From assembly GCF_900177275.1 (NCBI RefSeq), contig NZ_FXAG01000022.1, forward strand, positions 1 to 64,000: a stretch of DNA of 64,000 nucleotides, given 5' to 3'. The position numbers and the translations under genes are program-made. Shown here in pieces: positions 19,385 through 26,776 of the stretch (the stretch's first letter is position 1; every line of letters begins with the position of its first letter). Origin of the DNA: Pseudogulbenkiania subflava DSM 22618. Its GTDB lineage: Bacteria > Pseudomonadota > Gammaproteobacteria > Burkholderiales > Chromobacteriaceae. Under the pieces are notes generated by a model that was not told the DNA's origin, ran no database searches, and saw only the letters and a list, made by a program, of their open reading frames with translations.

Positions 19385-19951
19385 TCAGTTGCCGCGTTTA
19401 CTGCGCCGGAACTCCCATGGTGCTTGTGGGGCGCTCCCTTCCCACAGCCCCAGGCGTTGGGCGCGCGCCTGCTGTTCAGCCGCCTCGTAGCGGGAAAAAT
19501 CCTCGGCAGACTGGTTCTTGCTGGCATAAAAGCGATAATGCCAGGCGTAACCCTCTTTGAGCTGGGCCAGGTTGACGTCGGTCGCCCCTTGCCAGACACG
19601 TCCCACGATCCGGCCATAACGGTCTTTTTCCACCACGTCCACCTTTACCACCTGGCGATAAACACGGGCAGCCAGTATCTGCTTGGCACGCTGCCCATAC
19701 GGCTGAGCCTTCTCAGGTGCATCGATGAAAGCAAACCGGATCTTGTGCTGCTGTTGCGCCGCATCCAGCACAGTGATGGTGTCGCCATCGGCCACCCCAA
19801 CGACAACTCCGCTGATTTCTCCGTTATCCGCCTGGGCGAAATAGGCACCAACCGCCAACAGCAGCGTGACACCCGCGATCAGCTTTTTAGCCGTGGAGGC
19901 CCCGGAGAGCAACGTCATGACGGCACCAAGTTGCCGCTGATTCACTTTCAT
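19385..19951 (-). CDS. staphylococcal nuclease-like (SNase/thermonuclease) protein
   Basis: A 188-residue protein with one N-terminal membrane segment or signal anchor (about residues 20-38) followed by an SNase-like OB-fold domain. Family motifs are VVGVADGDTITVL, IRFAFIDAPEKAQPYG and the catalytic region VEKDRYGRIVGRVW, then LLKEGYAWHY-like text. These enzymes cleave DNA and RNA with calcium and are usually exported or membrane-anchored. The best start is ATG 19951; ATG 19918 would leave just the membrane segment and is possible. It is downstream of the pepA operon terminator and probably has its own promoter. Confidence 0.85.
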   Translation of the reverse strand: MKVNQRQLGAVMTLLSGASTAKKLIAGVTLLLAVGAYFAQADNGEISGVVVGVADGDTITVLDAAQQQHKIRFAFIDAPEKAQPYGQRAKQILAARVYRQVVKVDVVEKDRYGRIVGRVWQGATDVNLAQLKEGYAWHYRFYASKNQSAEDFSRYEAAEQQARAQRLGLWEGSAPQAPWEFRRSKRGN

Positions 19952-19973
19952 CTGCACATACACCCTTCACAAA

Positions 19974-19996
19974 ACAAAAACGGCCTTGCGGCCGTT
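19974..19996 (-). terminator. terminator of the pepA-holC-ATR operon
   Basis: On the minus strand the stem AACGGCC / GGCCGTT with a four-base loop is followed by TTTTTGTTTTG. It sits 17 bp after the stop of the adenosyltransferase gene. Confidence 0.8.
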
Positions 19997-20013
19997 CCAC
20001 TTCATATCGACAA

Positions 20014-20574
20014 TCAGCAATCGCTCTCATGCCGGCGTGGCTGCCACAACACGTCAGGGTGGCCCTCCACACGGTTGAGATGCCGGGCCAGCACGAACAG
20101 GGCGTCAGACAAGCGATTGAGATACTGCCGGGCCGTTTTCGAGACCTCCTCCTCACGAGCCAGCGCCACCACCGTCCGTTCTGCGCGACGGCAGACCGAG
20201 CGGGCCTGGTGAGCCAGCGCGGCAGAACGCGAACCGCCAGGAAGGATGAACTCCTTGAGCATCGGCAACTCGGCGTTCATCTCTGTCACCTTGCCCTCCA
20301 GCGCCAGCACCTGGGCCGGCTGCAGCGCCTTGTAGCCGGGCACAGCCAATTCCGAACCGAGGTCGAACAGCGCATGCTGCACCTCGCTCAGCCAGAGCGC
20401 CACCTCAGACGGCAGCACTTCGGCCAACAGCACGCCGATGACGCTATTCAGTTCGTCCACATCGCCCATGGCCGCGATGCGGGTAGCGTCCTTGCTTACC
20501 CGGCTACCGTCTCCCAGACCGGTCGTTCCATCGTCACCGGTGCGGGTGACGATACGTGACAGCCGATGCCCCAT
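20014..20574 (-). CDS. cob(I)alamin adenosyltransferase, PduO type
   Basis: A 186-residue PduO-type ATP:cob(I)alamin adenosyltransferase, which makes coenzyme B12. Family features are the N-terminal IVTRTGDDGTTGLGDGSRVSKD, the MGDVDELNSVIG helix and the C-terminal RRAERTVVAL...YLNRLSDALFVLAR block. The start is ATG 20574, whose A overlaps the TGA of the upstream acidic protein, so translation is coupled. It ends the pepA-holC-acidic-protein operon. It carries the uptake-like word at 20419-20428. Confidence 0.93.
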   Translation of the reverse strand: MGHRLSRIVTRTGDDGTTGLGDGSRVSKDATRIAAMGDVDELNSVIGVLLAEVLPSEVALWLSEVQHALFDLGSELAVPGYKALQPAQVLALEGKVTEMNAELPMLKEFILPGGSRSAALAHQARSVCRRAERTVVALAREEEVSKTARQYLNRLSDALFVLARHLNRVEGHPDVLWQPRRHESDC

Positions 20575-22430
20575 CACGACTTCCCGTCCCGTTCGTCACG
20601 ACCGATCTCGCTGATGGCCTGACGCAGGCTCTCACGCAGCGTTTCGTTGAACAGCATCTCGTAGTCCTCTTTCAGCTGGTGCATCACGCCGGCCAGCATC
20701 TGCCGCGCCTGCATTTCCAGTGCGTCCTGCAACCACAGAGACAGCTCGACTTTCATCCGCGGCAGAATCTTCTGCGTCAGTGAATCGATCAAGGACTGCT
20801 CATCTACCACGGCGCAGGAGGGTTCAGGGTCCTTCTCGACCGCTTTATCCGTACCGACAACCGGTTCGGATATCTCCAGCAACGGCGCGGCAGGGGCCGG
20901 CGGCGCCTCACTCGACGGAGGAACCGACACCTGCCCTGCTACCGCACTGCTGCTGGGCTCCGGCATGGAGGGCGCATCAACCGCAACCGCGCAGACACCG
21001 GCAACGGCATCCTCCAAGTCCAACACGGACGAGCTATCATCATCCGACACGGGGGCCGGGTCGGGCGAAATCGCGTCTATCCCCACCTCAGACGCACCGC
21101 TCGCTCCGGACAACAGCTCGTCCGACTCCGCCATGGAGGCTAGCGGTTCCTCTACTCCCGACACAGGCAGGTCGACAGCAGCCCTTTCCGGCTCAATCAC
21201 CGCCCCCTCCAAGCCGTTCTCATGCGGTAGATTCACTGCGACGTCCACGTGGGCAGCAGGTGGAACCGCCTCGGCAACGTTTGCCGCCGCAGAGAACTCG
21301 GGCAATCCGCCATTGATGAATTCCTCGAGCCAGGCGTCCCCATCAACCTCCTCCTGCGACTCGGCAACGCCGACATCCAGCGAGGATTTCTCGGCGACAG
21401 GGAGGTCATGCACCTCAGTGGTTTCCGAGAACGAGACTTCCAGCTCCGGCAAGGCCGGAACGCCGGCCAATGCGTCTCCCTCCCCGGATGGAGCGTACGT
21501 CACAGCCCACGAGGAAGATGACTCGGGGCCAATTCCGCCACCCAGCACGCCAGTCGGCAAGCTGTCGATATCAATACGCTGCGGAGCCAAAGCCGGTTCA
21601 GGGGCCGTTTCCATGTGCTGGGTCGACTCCACCTCGGTATTTTCGGCCCAGGACGCAAGCGGAGCGTCCACCGGCTCGGCCTCTTCGCCCCCCAGCTCGA
21701 CGGCGGCGATAACGCCCGGCTCCACTTGCCCGTCACCAGACAGACCATCAGGCACCTTGACCTGGACTGCCATCGGTGCGCCGGCATCAACCGCTTCCGG
21801 GGCGCCTTCGGTCAATAGCGGAATCGAAACCGAGCCCTCCAAACCAACGGCATCGGACAAAGAGGCAACGGCGGCACTCTCGGGTTTCCCATCCTGGGCA
21901 GCCACCGGCTCCGACCATTCCATGGTCAGCTCCGGTATGTCGAACGCACTGTCATGCAGGGGCGCTGGCTCTACAGACGTCGTCGTAGGGTGCTCCTCCA
22001 CCGGCGGCGTCAGTATGAAATCAAAGACGCCCGCACCCAGATCGCCTACTGGGACCGATTCGCTTTCCTGCGGCACCGGCGCAACCCTCTGCAACTCGGG
22101 CAGCACGTCGCCCAGCGCCAGCTCGTCCAAGTCAGCCACATCCAGATCAAGCGATGGCAGATTTGAAAAATCCACCACCGGCTCGGTACTCACCGGCACC
22201 GGCCCCACATCCAGCACATCGTCGAGGGGTAACTCAGGAATCTCCAGCTCGATGGTGGCTGCTTCCGGCATGGCGGCCACCATCGCATCCAGTTCGCCGG
22301 AGAAGTCGAAATCAGGCAGCTCGAAGGGGGGCTCATCCGTCAGGACGGGCGGCGCCGCCTCTTCAACTACGTCGGTCAACACCGGGAGTTCCAGACCAGC
22401 GGGAAGCGATGCGTTTTGCGAGGGATTCAT
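20574..22430 (-). CDS. long acidic, largely disordered protein of unknown function
   Basis: I do not recognise this 618-residue protein. About the first 520 residues are low-complexity, rich in Asp, Glu, Pro, Ala, Val and Ser, with almost no Lys or Arg, so it should be strongly acidic and unfolded. The final ~90 residues (from EQSLIDSLTQKILPRM) are different: regular amphipathic helices with basic residues, ending ISEIGRDERDGKS, and probably the conserved folded part. It has no signal peptide or membrane segment. It starts one base after holC and overlaps the adenosyltransferase start, so its expression is tightly coupled to both. Confidence 0.8.
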   Translation of the reverse strand: MNPSQNASLPAGLELPVLTDVVEEAAPPVLTDEPPFELPDFDFSGELDAMVAAMPEAATIELEIPELPLDDVLDVGPVPVSTEPVVDFSNLPSLDLDVADLDELALGDVLPELQRVAPVPQESESVPVGDLGAGVFDFILTPPVEEHPTTTSVEPAPLHDSAFDIPELTMEWSEPVAAQDGKPESAAVASLSDAVGLEGSVSIPLLTEGAPEAVDAGAPMAVQVKVPDGLSGDGQVEPGVIAAVELGGEEAEPVDAPLASWAENTEVESTQHMETAPEPALAPQRIDIDSLPTGVLGGGIGPESSSSWAVTYAPSGEGDALAGVPALPELEVSFSETTEVHDLPVAEKSSLDVGVAESQEEVDGDAWLEEFINGGLPEFSAAANVAEAVPPAAHVDVAVNLPHENGLEGAVIEPERAAVDLPVSGVEEPLASMAESDELLSGASGASEVGIDAISPDPAPVSDDDSSSVLDLEDAVAGVCAVAVDAPSMPEPSSSAVAGQVSVPPSSEAPPAPAAPLLEISEPVVGTDKAVEKDPEPSCAVVDEQSLIDSLTQKILPRMKVELSLWLQDALEMQARQMLAGVMHQLKEDYEMLFNETLRESLRQAISEIGRDERDGKS

Positions 22431-22431
22431 C

Positions 22432-22854
22432 TCAGAGGTGGCTCATATCGTGATGTTCGATCTCGTAGGCTGCCGCGCGGTAGAACCGAAAACGCTCGCG
22501 TGCTGTCGCCAACGACGCCTCGTCGCAACCGACGATTTCCAGAATACGGGCAAAGTGCTCGGGATGCTCCGGCAACGCCGGCCCCAGGTTCAACAGAACC
22601 GGGTGCTCCAGGTCAGCCGGCAAGCGCGTCGTAAGCCAGATCGGCGTTTCCGGAGCTTCGCCAGCATCCAACTGACAATGCGGCACGAACTGGGTATCCG
22701 CGATGCTCCACAACCGGGCGCTGAAGCCCGCCAATTGCCCTTCATCGGCCAACCACACAAGCAGGCGCTCGCCCTTGCGGAATACCGTTTGGGCAAGCCT
22801 GCAAGCAAACGCCTGAGGGTCGGCGACGTTGGTGTAAAAGTCAATCCGCGGCAT
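22432..22854 (-). CDS. holC: DNA polymerase III chi subunit
   Basis: HolC, 140 residues, is the clamp-loader accessory subunit that contacts single-strand binding protein. The start MPRIDFYTNVADPQAFACRL and the internal ERLLVWLADEGQL are typical. The ATG at 22854 lies inside the end of pepA (14-bp overlap), giving coupled translation; the longer open frame upstream is a shadow of pepA. The pepA-holC order is conserved across proteobacteria. Confidence 0.92.
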   Translation of the reverse strand: MPRIDFYTNVADPQAFACRLAQTVFRKGERLLVWLADEGQLAGFSARLWSIADTQFVPHCQLDAGEAPETPIWLTTRLPADLEHPVLLNLGPALPEHPEHFARILEIVGCDEASLATARERFRFYRAAAYEIEHHDMSHL

Positions 22855-24403
22855 CATCAACCAGGTCGTGAGATTCGCGCCGCGGCCGGCCGCGACGCAC
22901 CACATTGCCGATGGCGATATCGGCGCGGTCTTGCAGGAACTGCACCAACAACGGCACGGGGCGACCGGTCGCCCCCTTGTCCTTTCCGCTCTTCCATGCG
23001 GTTCCGGCAATATCCATGTGAGCCCAATCGTAGGACTTGGCAAAGCGCGACAGGAAACACGCCGCGGTAATACTGCCACCCGGGCGTCCGCCGGTATTGG
23101 TCATGTCGGCGAACGGACTCTTGATCGCCTCCTGGTACTCGTCCCACAGCGGCAAATGCCAGGCACGATCACCCACTTCTTCGCCCGCCGCCAGCAGTTC
23201 GCGCGCCAGGGAATCCTGGTTGCTGTAGAGGCCGCTGGCCACGTTGCCCAAGGCAATTATGCAGGCGCCGGTCAGCGTGGCGACGTCAATGACCAGAGCT
23301 GGATTGAAGCGTTCGGCAAACGTGAGGGCATCACACAGGATCAGGCGGCCTTCGGCGTCGGTGTTGAGAATCTCGACGGTCAGACCGGACATGGTCGTCA
23401 CGATGTCGCCCGGCTTGTTGGCCTTGCCCGACGGCATGTTTTCGCAGGTGGGAACGATGGCGATCAGGTTCAGCGGCAGCTGCATCTCGACGGCGGAGCG
23501 GAATGCGCCCAGCACGGTGGCGGCACCGCACATGTCGTACTTCATCTCGTCCATGCCTTCGCTTTGCTTGAGCGAAATGCCGCCGGAATCGAATGTAATG
23601 CCCTTGCCGACCAGCACAATCGGCTTCTCGTCCGCCTTGCCCCCCTGGTAGGACAGCACGATCAGACGCGCCTCTTCCTCGCTGCCCTTGGCCACTGACA
23701 GGAAGGAGGTCAAGCCTAGCGCCTCGATAGCGTCGGGAGCATAGATATCAGCTTTGACCGAGAACTGACGGGCCATCTCCTCTGCCTGCCGGGCGAGATA
23801 ATCCGGTGTGCATACGTTGCCCGGCAGGTTGCCCAGGTCCTTGGCGAAATTCATCCCATTGCCGATGGCCAGGCCGCGCTGCAGGCCTTTTTCACCGTCG
23901 GCCAAGTCGCTGCGACGCGGTACCGCGAGGGTGAGCTTGCGCGGTTCGCGCAGACCGTCTTCGGACTTGGTCTTGAAGCGGTCGAAACGATACAGGGTGT
24001 CGAGCGTTACTACCGTCGCCTGTTCGATCATCCACTCCGCATCATGCTTCTTGACTGTCAGCTCGGTCAGATAGCTCACGGCCTCATTGGCCGACGTCTG
24101 GGTCAGAGCGCGAACCGAACTGCGGATCGCCTCGCGATATTCCTTGGCGCGGAAATCACGCTCCTTGCCCAAGCCGACCAGCATCACCCGGTCGCACAGG
24201 GTGTGCGGCACCGCATGCAGGATGAGGGTGGAGCCCAACTTTCCCTCCATGTCGCCGCGGCGGATCACATCGCTGATGAAGCCGTTGGAAATGCGATCGA
24301 GCAGGTCCGCGGCGAAGGTCAGCTTGCGCGACTCGAACACGCCGACGATAACGCAGGCGACGCGCTGTTTTTCCGGGCTACCGCTTTTTATGTTAAATTC
24401 CAT
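22841..24403 (-). CDS. pepA: leucyl aminopeptidase
   Basis: Cytosolic M17 aminopeptidase A, 520 residues, which removes N-terminal residues; E. coli PepA also binds DNA in Xer recombination. The catalytic domain shows VGKGITFDSGGISLK, the metal-binding NTDAEGRLIL and a downstream TGGRPGGSITAACFL region. The N-terminal domain starts MEFNIKSGSPEKQRVAC. It is first in a four-gene minus-strand operon (pepA, holC, acidic protein, adenosyltransferase) and divergent from lptF. Confidence 0.96.
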   Translation of the reverse strand: MEFNIKSGSPEKQRVACVIVGVFESRKLTFAADLLDRISNGFISDVIRRGDMEGKLGSTLILHAVPHTLCDRVMLVGLGKERDFRAKEYREAIRSSVRALTQTSANEAVSYLTELTVKKHDAEWMIEQATVVTLDTLYRFDRFKTKSEDGLREPRKLTLAVPRRSDLADGEKGLQRGLAIGNGMNFAKDLGNLPGNVCTPDYLARQAEEMARQFSVKADIYAPDAIEALGLTSFLSVAKGSEEEARLIVLSYQGGKADEKPIVLVGKGITFDSGGISLKQSEGMDEMKYDMCGAATVLGAFRSAVEMQLPLNLIAIVPTCENMPSGKANKPGDIVTTMSGLTVEILNTDAEGRLILCDALTFAERFNPALVIDVATLTGACIIALGNVASGLYSNQDSLARELLAAGEEVGDRAWHLPLWDEYQEAIKSPFADMTNTGGRPGGSITAACFLSRFAKSYDWAHMDIAGTAWKSGKDKGATGRPVPLLVQFLQDRADIAIGNVVRRGRPRRESHDLVDDAAD

Positions 24404-24418
24404 CGTGAACTCTCATGG

Positions 24419-24447
24419 ATTATGTGCGTCAATTATGCCTGTTCCAA
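24419..24447 (-). promoter_or_regulatory. candidate pepA promoter
   Basis: On the minus strand TTGGAA (24442-24447) and CATAAT (24419-24424) are separated by exactly 17 bp, about 16 bp before the pepA start. The -10 matches five of six consensus bases. The leader would be very short. Confidence 0.5.
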
Positions 24448-24594
24448 CCGTGTGTCAGCCGGTTACGCCCAAGAATAGAGGCATTGACCGCAAACAGATA
24501 GTCTCCCACTCCAGAATCTGCCAAACAGGCACCTCTGAAAATTCATTCAAATTATCTCTACGCTTAACATAAAAAGTCAAAAAGGCCCTGCTCA

Positions 24595-25695
24595 ATGGTT
24601 TTTCAAAAAAGCCTGACCCGTGAATTGACTTTTACTGCGGTCAGCGTGTTCGTGGTCCTGCTGGCCATCCTGGTCACTACCCAGACCATCAATCTGCTCG
24701 GCCGTGCCGCCGAAGGGCGCATCGCCAACGAGGCGGTAGCGGCCCTGATCGGATTCTGGACACTCGGCTTGTTTCCCCTGCTGTTGATTCTCACCGTATT
24801 CGTCAGCGTCCTGGTGGTGTTAACCCGACTCTGGCGCGATCATGAAATGGCCGTCTGGCTGGCCTCAGGTGTATCGCTCAAGGACTGGGTCAAGCCGGTG
24901 CTGCGTTTTGCCGTCCCCTTGGCCATTCTGGTCGGCATCTCATCGCTACTGATCGGCCCTTGGGCTGAGCAGCGCAGCCATGAATACGCCGAAATTCTCA
25001 AACAGCACGAGGATGTTTCCGCCATATCCCCCGGAATTTTCAAGGAATCCCACTCCTCGCGCCGCGTCTATTTCGTCGAGAATTTTTCGGGGAAAAACGG
25101 CTCGGCCGCCAACATCTTCATGCAGGACATGAGCAAGGGTAAGGTTGCCAGCATTTTTGCAAAATCCGGCCGAATCGTGACCAACGAGCAGGGCGAGCGG
25201 CTTCTGGTGCTGGAAAACGGTCGGCGCTATGTCGGCAATCCTGGCGAGGCGGACTACGAAGTGGCCGAATTTGCCCGCTACAGCGTGGTCATCAATGACC
25301 AACCCCAGTTTATTCCCTCCGGCAACTCGCGCCAGACCATGACCTCGGCCGCGCTGGCCCTGAGCGACAAGGCCGGCGACAAGGCCGAACTCGGCTGGCG
25401 GCTGTCCATGCCCATCAGCACCATCGTCCTGGCGCTGCTCGCCATTCCCTTGTCTTATTTCAACCCGCGCAGTGGTCACACCTACAACCTTCTGCTGGCC
25501 CTGCTGGCGTACTTCGTTTACCAAAACGCCCTAACCCTATGCCGTAACTGGGTGCTGCAAGATCGCCTGAGCGCCTATGCGATGCTGGCCCCCCATATGC
25601 TGATGCTGCTGGCAGCACTCGGCATGCTGGCGTACCGCAACCGTCCGGCCATTTCACCGGGTCGCTTCCTGGGCCAGCTCATCCGGAAATCCTGA
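24595..25695 (+). CDS. lptF: LPS export permease LptF
   Basis: LptF, 366 residues, one of two membrane subunits of the LptB2FG transporter that extracts lipopolysaccharide from the inner membrane. It begins MVFQKSLTREL and continues with the typical N-terminal helix, has six membrane segments (three near the N-terminus, three near the C-terminus) around a periplasmic beta-jellyroll region, and carries the ISTIVLALLAIPLSYFNPRSG motif. It is followed by lptG three bases later. The lptF-lptG pair divergent from pepA is a common proteobacterial arrangement. Confidence 0.95.
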   Translation: MVFQKSLTRELTFTAVSVFVVLLAILVTTQTINLLGRAAEGRIANEAVAALIGFWTLGLFPLLLILTVFVSVLVVLTRLWRDHEMAVWLASGVSLKDWVKPVLRFAVPLAILVGISSLLIGPWAEQRSHEYAEILKQHEDVSAISPGIFKESHSSRRVYFVENFSGKNGSAANIFMQDMSKGKVASIFAKSGRIVTNEQGERLLVLENGRRYVGNPGEADYEVAEFARYSVVINDQPQFIPSGNSRQTMTSAALALSDKAGDKAELGWRLSMPISTIVLALLAIPLSYFNPRSGHTYNLLLALLAYFVYQNALTLCRNWVLQDRLSAYAMLAPHMLMLLAALGMLAYRNRPAISPGRFLGQLIRKS

Positions 25696-25698
25696 TCC

Positions 25699-26775
25699 AT
25701 GAAACTGATTTACCGCTACATCACCACCCAGCTGACCGTGGCCACGCTGTATGCCCTGGCGGCGCTGCTCGCACTGTATGCCTTCTTCGACATCATCAAA
25801 GAAGTGCCTGACTTGGGACACGGCGGCTATGGCGTGCCGCAGATGCTGCTCTACATTGTGCTTTTGATGCCGGGTCACGCCTACGAACTGATGCCCCTCG
25901 TGGTGCTGATCGGCGGCATGGTCGCCATGACCCAGCTCGCCACCAACAGCGAATACACCATCATCCGCACCAGTGGCGTCACCCTCGCCCAGGTCGCGGG
26001 CGTGCTGTTGCGTTTCGGCATCGGCTTTGCCCTGATCACCGGCCTGCTGGGCGAATTCGGCGCCCCCTTCTCCGAAAAGCAGGCAGAGCGCATGAAACTA
26101 TCGGCGACCAGGTCGATGGTCACTCAGGAGTTCCGTTCGGGCATCTGGGTCAAGGATGACCAGAATTTCATCAACGTGGGCGAAATGCTGCCGGACAACA
26201 CCCTGCTCGGGGTTCGTATCTACACCTACGACAAGGACTACCGCCTGGTGCAAACCCGTTTTGCCGAGCGCGGCACCTATCAGCGGCCACAGCATTTGTG
26301 GCGACTCGAAAAGGTCAAGGAAACCACGCTGGGCGACAAGACGACGACAACACGCCAACTCGACACACTAGATTGGCATTCGGTGATCGAACCGTCGATC
26401 CTCGACGTGCTGCTGGTGGTACCCGAGCAGATGTCCGCCATGGACCTGACCACCTATATCGAGCACCTGCGCAGCAACGAGCAGAAGACCCAGCGCTATG
26501 AGATCGCCCTGTGGAGCAAGTTCTTCTACCCCCTGGCCTGCATCTCCATGGCCCTGGTGGCTCTCGCCTTCACGCCGCGCCAACGCCGTCATGCCCAACT
26601 GGGCATAAGGCTGTTCGTCGGCATCTGCCTGGGGGTCACTTTCCACTTCGTCAACCGGCTGTTTGCGCACCTGGGCCTGCTTTACGACTGGAATGCCATG
26701 TTTGCGGCCACGCTCCCCACCCTGTTGTTCCTGCTGGCGGGTATTACCATCACCGTACGACAAGAAAGGCGCTGA
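25699..26775 (+). CDS. lptG: LPS export permease LptG
   Basis: LptG, 358 residues, partner of LptF. The N-terminus MKLIYRYITTQL, the following helix and the C-terminal FTPRQRRHAQLGIRLFVGI with a late helix pair are typical. It also has the jellyroll domain between two groups of three membrane segments. It starts three bases after lptF and is followed by glnD one base after its stop, an operon linking LPS export with nitrogen signalling by position only. Confidence 0.95.
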   Translation: MKLIYRYITTQLTVATLYALAALLALYAFFDIIKEVPDLGHGGYGVPQMLLYIVLLMPGHAYELMPLVVLIGGMVAMTQLATNSEYTIIRTSGVTLAQVAGVLLRFGIGFALITGLLGEFGAPFSEKQAERMKLSATRSMVTQEFRSGIWVKDDQNFINVGEMLPDNTLLGVRIYTYDKDYRLVQTRFAERGTYQRPQHLWRLEKVKETTLGDKTTTTRQLDTLDWHSVIEPSILDVLLVVPEQMSAMDLTTYIEHLRSNEQKTQRYEIALWSKFFYPLACISMALVALAFTPRQRRHAQLGIRLFVGICLGVTFHFVNRLFAHLGLLYDWNAMFAATLPTLLFLLAGITITVRQERR

Positions 26776-26776
26776 C

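Noticed and set aside
20965-23070. A 701-codon plus-strand frame opposite the acidic protein and holC
   Set aside because: Ser/Thr/Ala-rich text produced by the complement of an acidic low-complexity gene; it also crosses holC, which is certain.
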